Shown here piece after piece: positions 40,522-41,454 of a DNA stretch of 41,454 nt. The stretch comes from Planctomycetota bacterium (lineage in GTDB: Bacteria; Planctomycetota; UBA1135; GCA-002686595), in contig VGZD01000022.1 of the NCBI GenBank assembly GCA_016872715.1, positions 1-41,454 of the forward strand, written 5' to 3'. The first letter of the stretch is position 1. The number at the start of each line of letters is the position of its first letter. Made by a program: the position numbers and the translations under genes. The notes below the pieces were generated by a model that did no database searches, was not told the origin of the DNA, and was given only the letters and a program-made list of their open reading frames with translations.

Positions 40522-41454
40522 ATGAACCAGCGAAAACTGCTCCTCGGGTCGATTCCGCTCCTCCTCGTCGCCGCGCTCGCGCTGCTCTGGCTGCGCCCGG
40601 AGAATGCTCCGCCGACGGACGCCGTCGCCGAGTTCGCGGACGCAGCGCCCGAGCTGGAGGTCGCCGCGCCAAGCGAGCTCGCCGCCGCCGCGGACGACGC
40701 CAGGGCTTCCGAGCACCGTTCCGACGTCGCCGCGACCGACACGCAGGCCGAGCGCGAGGCCAAGCTGCGCGAAGACTCCATCGCGGTGCCGGTTCACACG
40801 CGGCTTCCCGCGGGCGTTCCCGCAGACGAGTTCGTGGAGCTCATCGCCACCAGCTTTCCGCTCTCCGCCTACGGCGACGGGAACTCCGCGCGCCGCGCGG
40901 CGTCGAGATGGGATTCTTCCGGCGTCGACATGGGGCGGCTGTTCCGCAACTTCTCCGGGGAGGGCAGCGAGACGCCGAAGGACGCGCGCGCGCTCTCGCT
41001 GGCGTGCGAGCCCGACGGGCGCGGCGGCTACCTCGCGCGCTTCGCCAAGGACTCGCCGGTGGGCGTGATCGAGCTGCGCGCGCGCTACTGCTACATCAAG
41101 CAACCCATCGAAGTGAAGTTGCCCGGCACGGGGGCGGCGGTGACGCTCGAGCCCAAGCTCGGCGGCTGGCTGACGGGCCACGTCGTGTTGCCCGCGCGCG
41201 TGCCCGCTGGCTTCGATGCCGCGGCGCTCGCCGAAGTCGACGCGGTGCTCGTCGGCTGGTCCATGGGCGGCGACAACCACTCGCTGAGCGCGCGGCTGGC
41301 CCCCGATCTCTCCTTTTCGGCCGGCGGCCTGCGCGCGGGCCTGAACTACTTCCTCACGATCGACCCGCGTGTGATGGTGCCCGTGATCGATGCGGAGCTT
41401 ACGGCGCGCGAGGGCGAGCACGTCCACAAGACCTACACGCTGGCCGCGGGGGCG
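40522..41454 (+). CDS. Exported carboxypeptidase-regulatory-like protein, paralog of 14327-17776 (3' end missing)
   Basis: The frame is open from ATG 40522 to the window end (311 codons). It begins MNQRKLLLGSIPLLLVAALALLWLRP, a signal anchor, then an Ala/Glu/Asp-rich linker. Sequence after about residue 200 (PKLGGWLTGHVVLPARVPAGFDAA) matches the large protein at 14327 (PELGAWVTGRVVVASGVAPEGFDV), so the two are paralogs sharing an N-terminal layout. The carboxypeptidase-regulatory-like repeats expected next lie beyond the window. Function is unknown; an envelope or extracellular structural role is inferred. The start is supported by the hydrophobic segment, but no strong ribosome site is seen. 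Confidence 0.82.
   Translation, partial: MNQRKLLLGSIPLLLVAALALLWLRPENAPPTDAVAEFADAAPELEVAAPSELAAAADDARASEHRSDVAATDTQAEREAKLREDSIAVPVHTRLPAGVPADEFVELIATSFPLSAYGDGNSARRAASRWDSSGVDMGRLFRNFSGEGSETPKDARALSLACEPDGRGGYLARFAKDSPVGVIELRARYCYIKQPIEVKLPGTGAAVTLEPKLGGWLTGHVVLPARVPAGFDAAALAEVDAVLVGWSMGGDNHSLSARLAPDLSFSAGGLRAGLNYFLTIDPRVMVPVIDAELTAREGEHVHKTYTLAAGA

Overview
The window is very G+C-rich bacterial chromosomal DNA and most resembles a planctomycete (Planctomycetota). The clues are secreted proteins made of about 47-residue 'WNGSAW...LVAGG' repeats ending in a four-cysteine domain that begins YCTAGTSSGGC; large signal-anchored proteins with many carboxypeptidase-regulatory-like domains; and a MoxR / DUF58 / von Willebrand A cluster linked to an ABC exporter. 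The taxonomic call is inference from gene content, because no rRNA or tRNA is present. No mobile element, prophage or CRISPR array was found.

Layout. (1) 1-7738: three tandem same-strand paralogs (the first cut by the window edge) of secreted beta-propeller-like repeat proteins. Each is followed by the same 33-bp hairpin, and the two complete ones share a leader motif. (2) 7845-10172: a B12-dependent acyl-CoA mutase large subunit (methylmalonyl-CoA mutase type, no B12 domain), then a small exported cytochrome b562-like protein, then a 38-bp terminator palindrome. (3) 10211-14208: an aerobic benzoyl-CoA (box) module. boxC and boxB run leftward, boxR runs rightward, and a 20-bp near-palindrome lies between two back-to-back promoters. 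(4) 14327-18719: a large carboxypeptidase-regulatory-domain protein converging on an exported N-formylglutamate-amidohydrolase-like protein. (5) 18750-30838: a tightly overlapping rightward operon (coiled-coil membrane protein, its in-frame continuation after a TGA, MoxR ATPase, exported membrane protein, ABC ATPase, ABC permease, DUF58 protein) meeting two leftward VWA/BatA-like membrane proteins. (6) 30961-40172: an alpha-glucan (glycogen) operon: GH133-type debranching enzyme, GT4 glycosyltransferase, GH57 amylase, and a 1403-residue fusion of a eukaryote-type (GT3) glycogen synthase with an alpha-glucan phosphorylase. (7) 40522-end: the start of a paralog of the large protein in region 4.

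How the genes work together. BoxB epoxidises benzoyl-CoA and BoxC opens and cleaves the ring; the sequence layout suggests BoxR controls both directions from one operator. boxA, the semialdehyde dehydrogenase and the benzoate-CoA ligase are not in the window. The MoxR/DUF58/VWA/ABC set looks like one membrane-associated chaperone and transport assembly whose substrate is unknown. The glucan operon can build (synthase), trim (debranching, GH57) and phosphorolyse a storage glucan; the GT3-type synthase would fit UDP-glucose use, and no ADP-glucose pyrophosphorylase or branching enzyme is present.

The most interesting observations are the mirror-image boxC/boxR promoters sharing one operator, the synthase-phosphorylase fusion lacking the arginine cluster of eukaryotic synthases, a single in-frame TGA dividing the first protein of the MoxR operon, a C10 tract in the leader of one secreted paralog, and several short tandem repeats (11, 16, 17 and 24 bp) in or beside genes.
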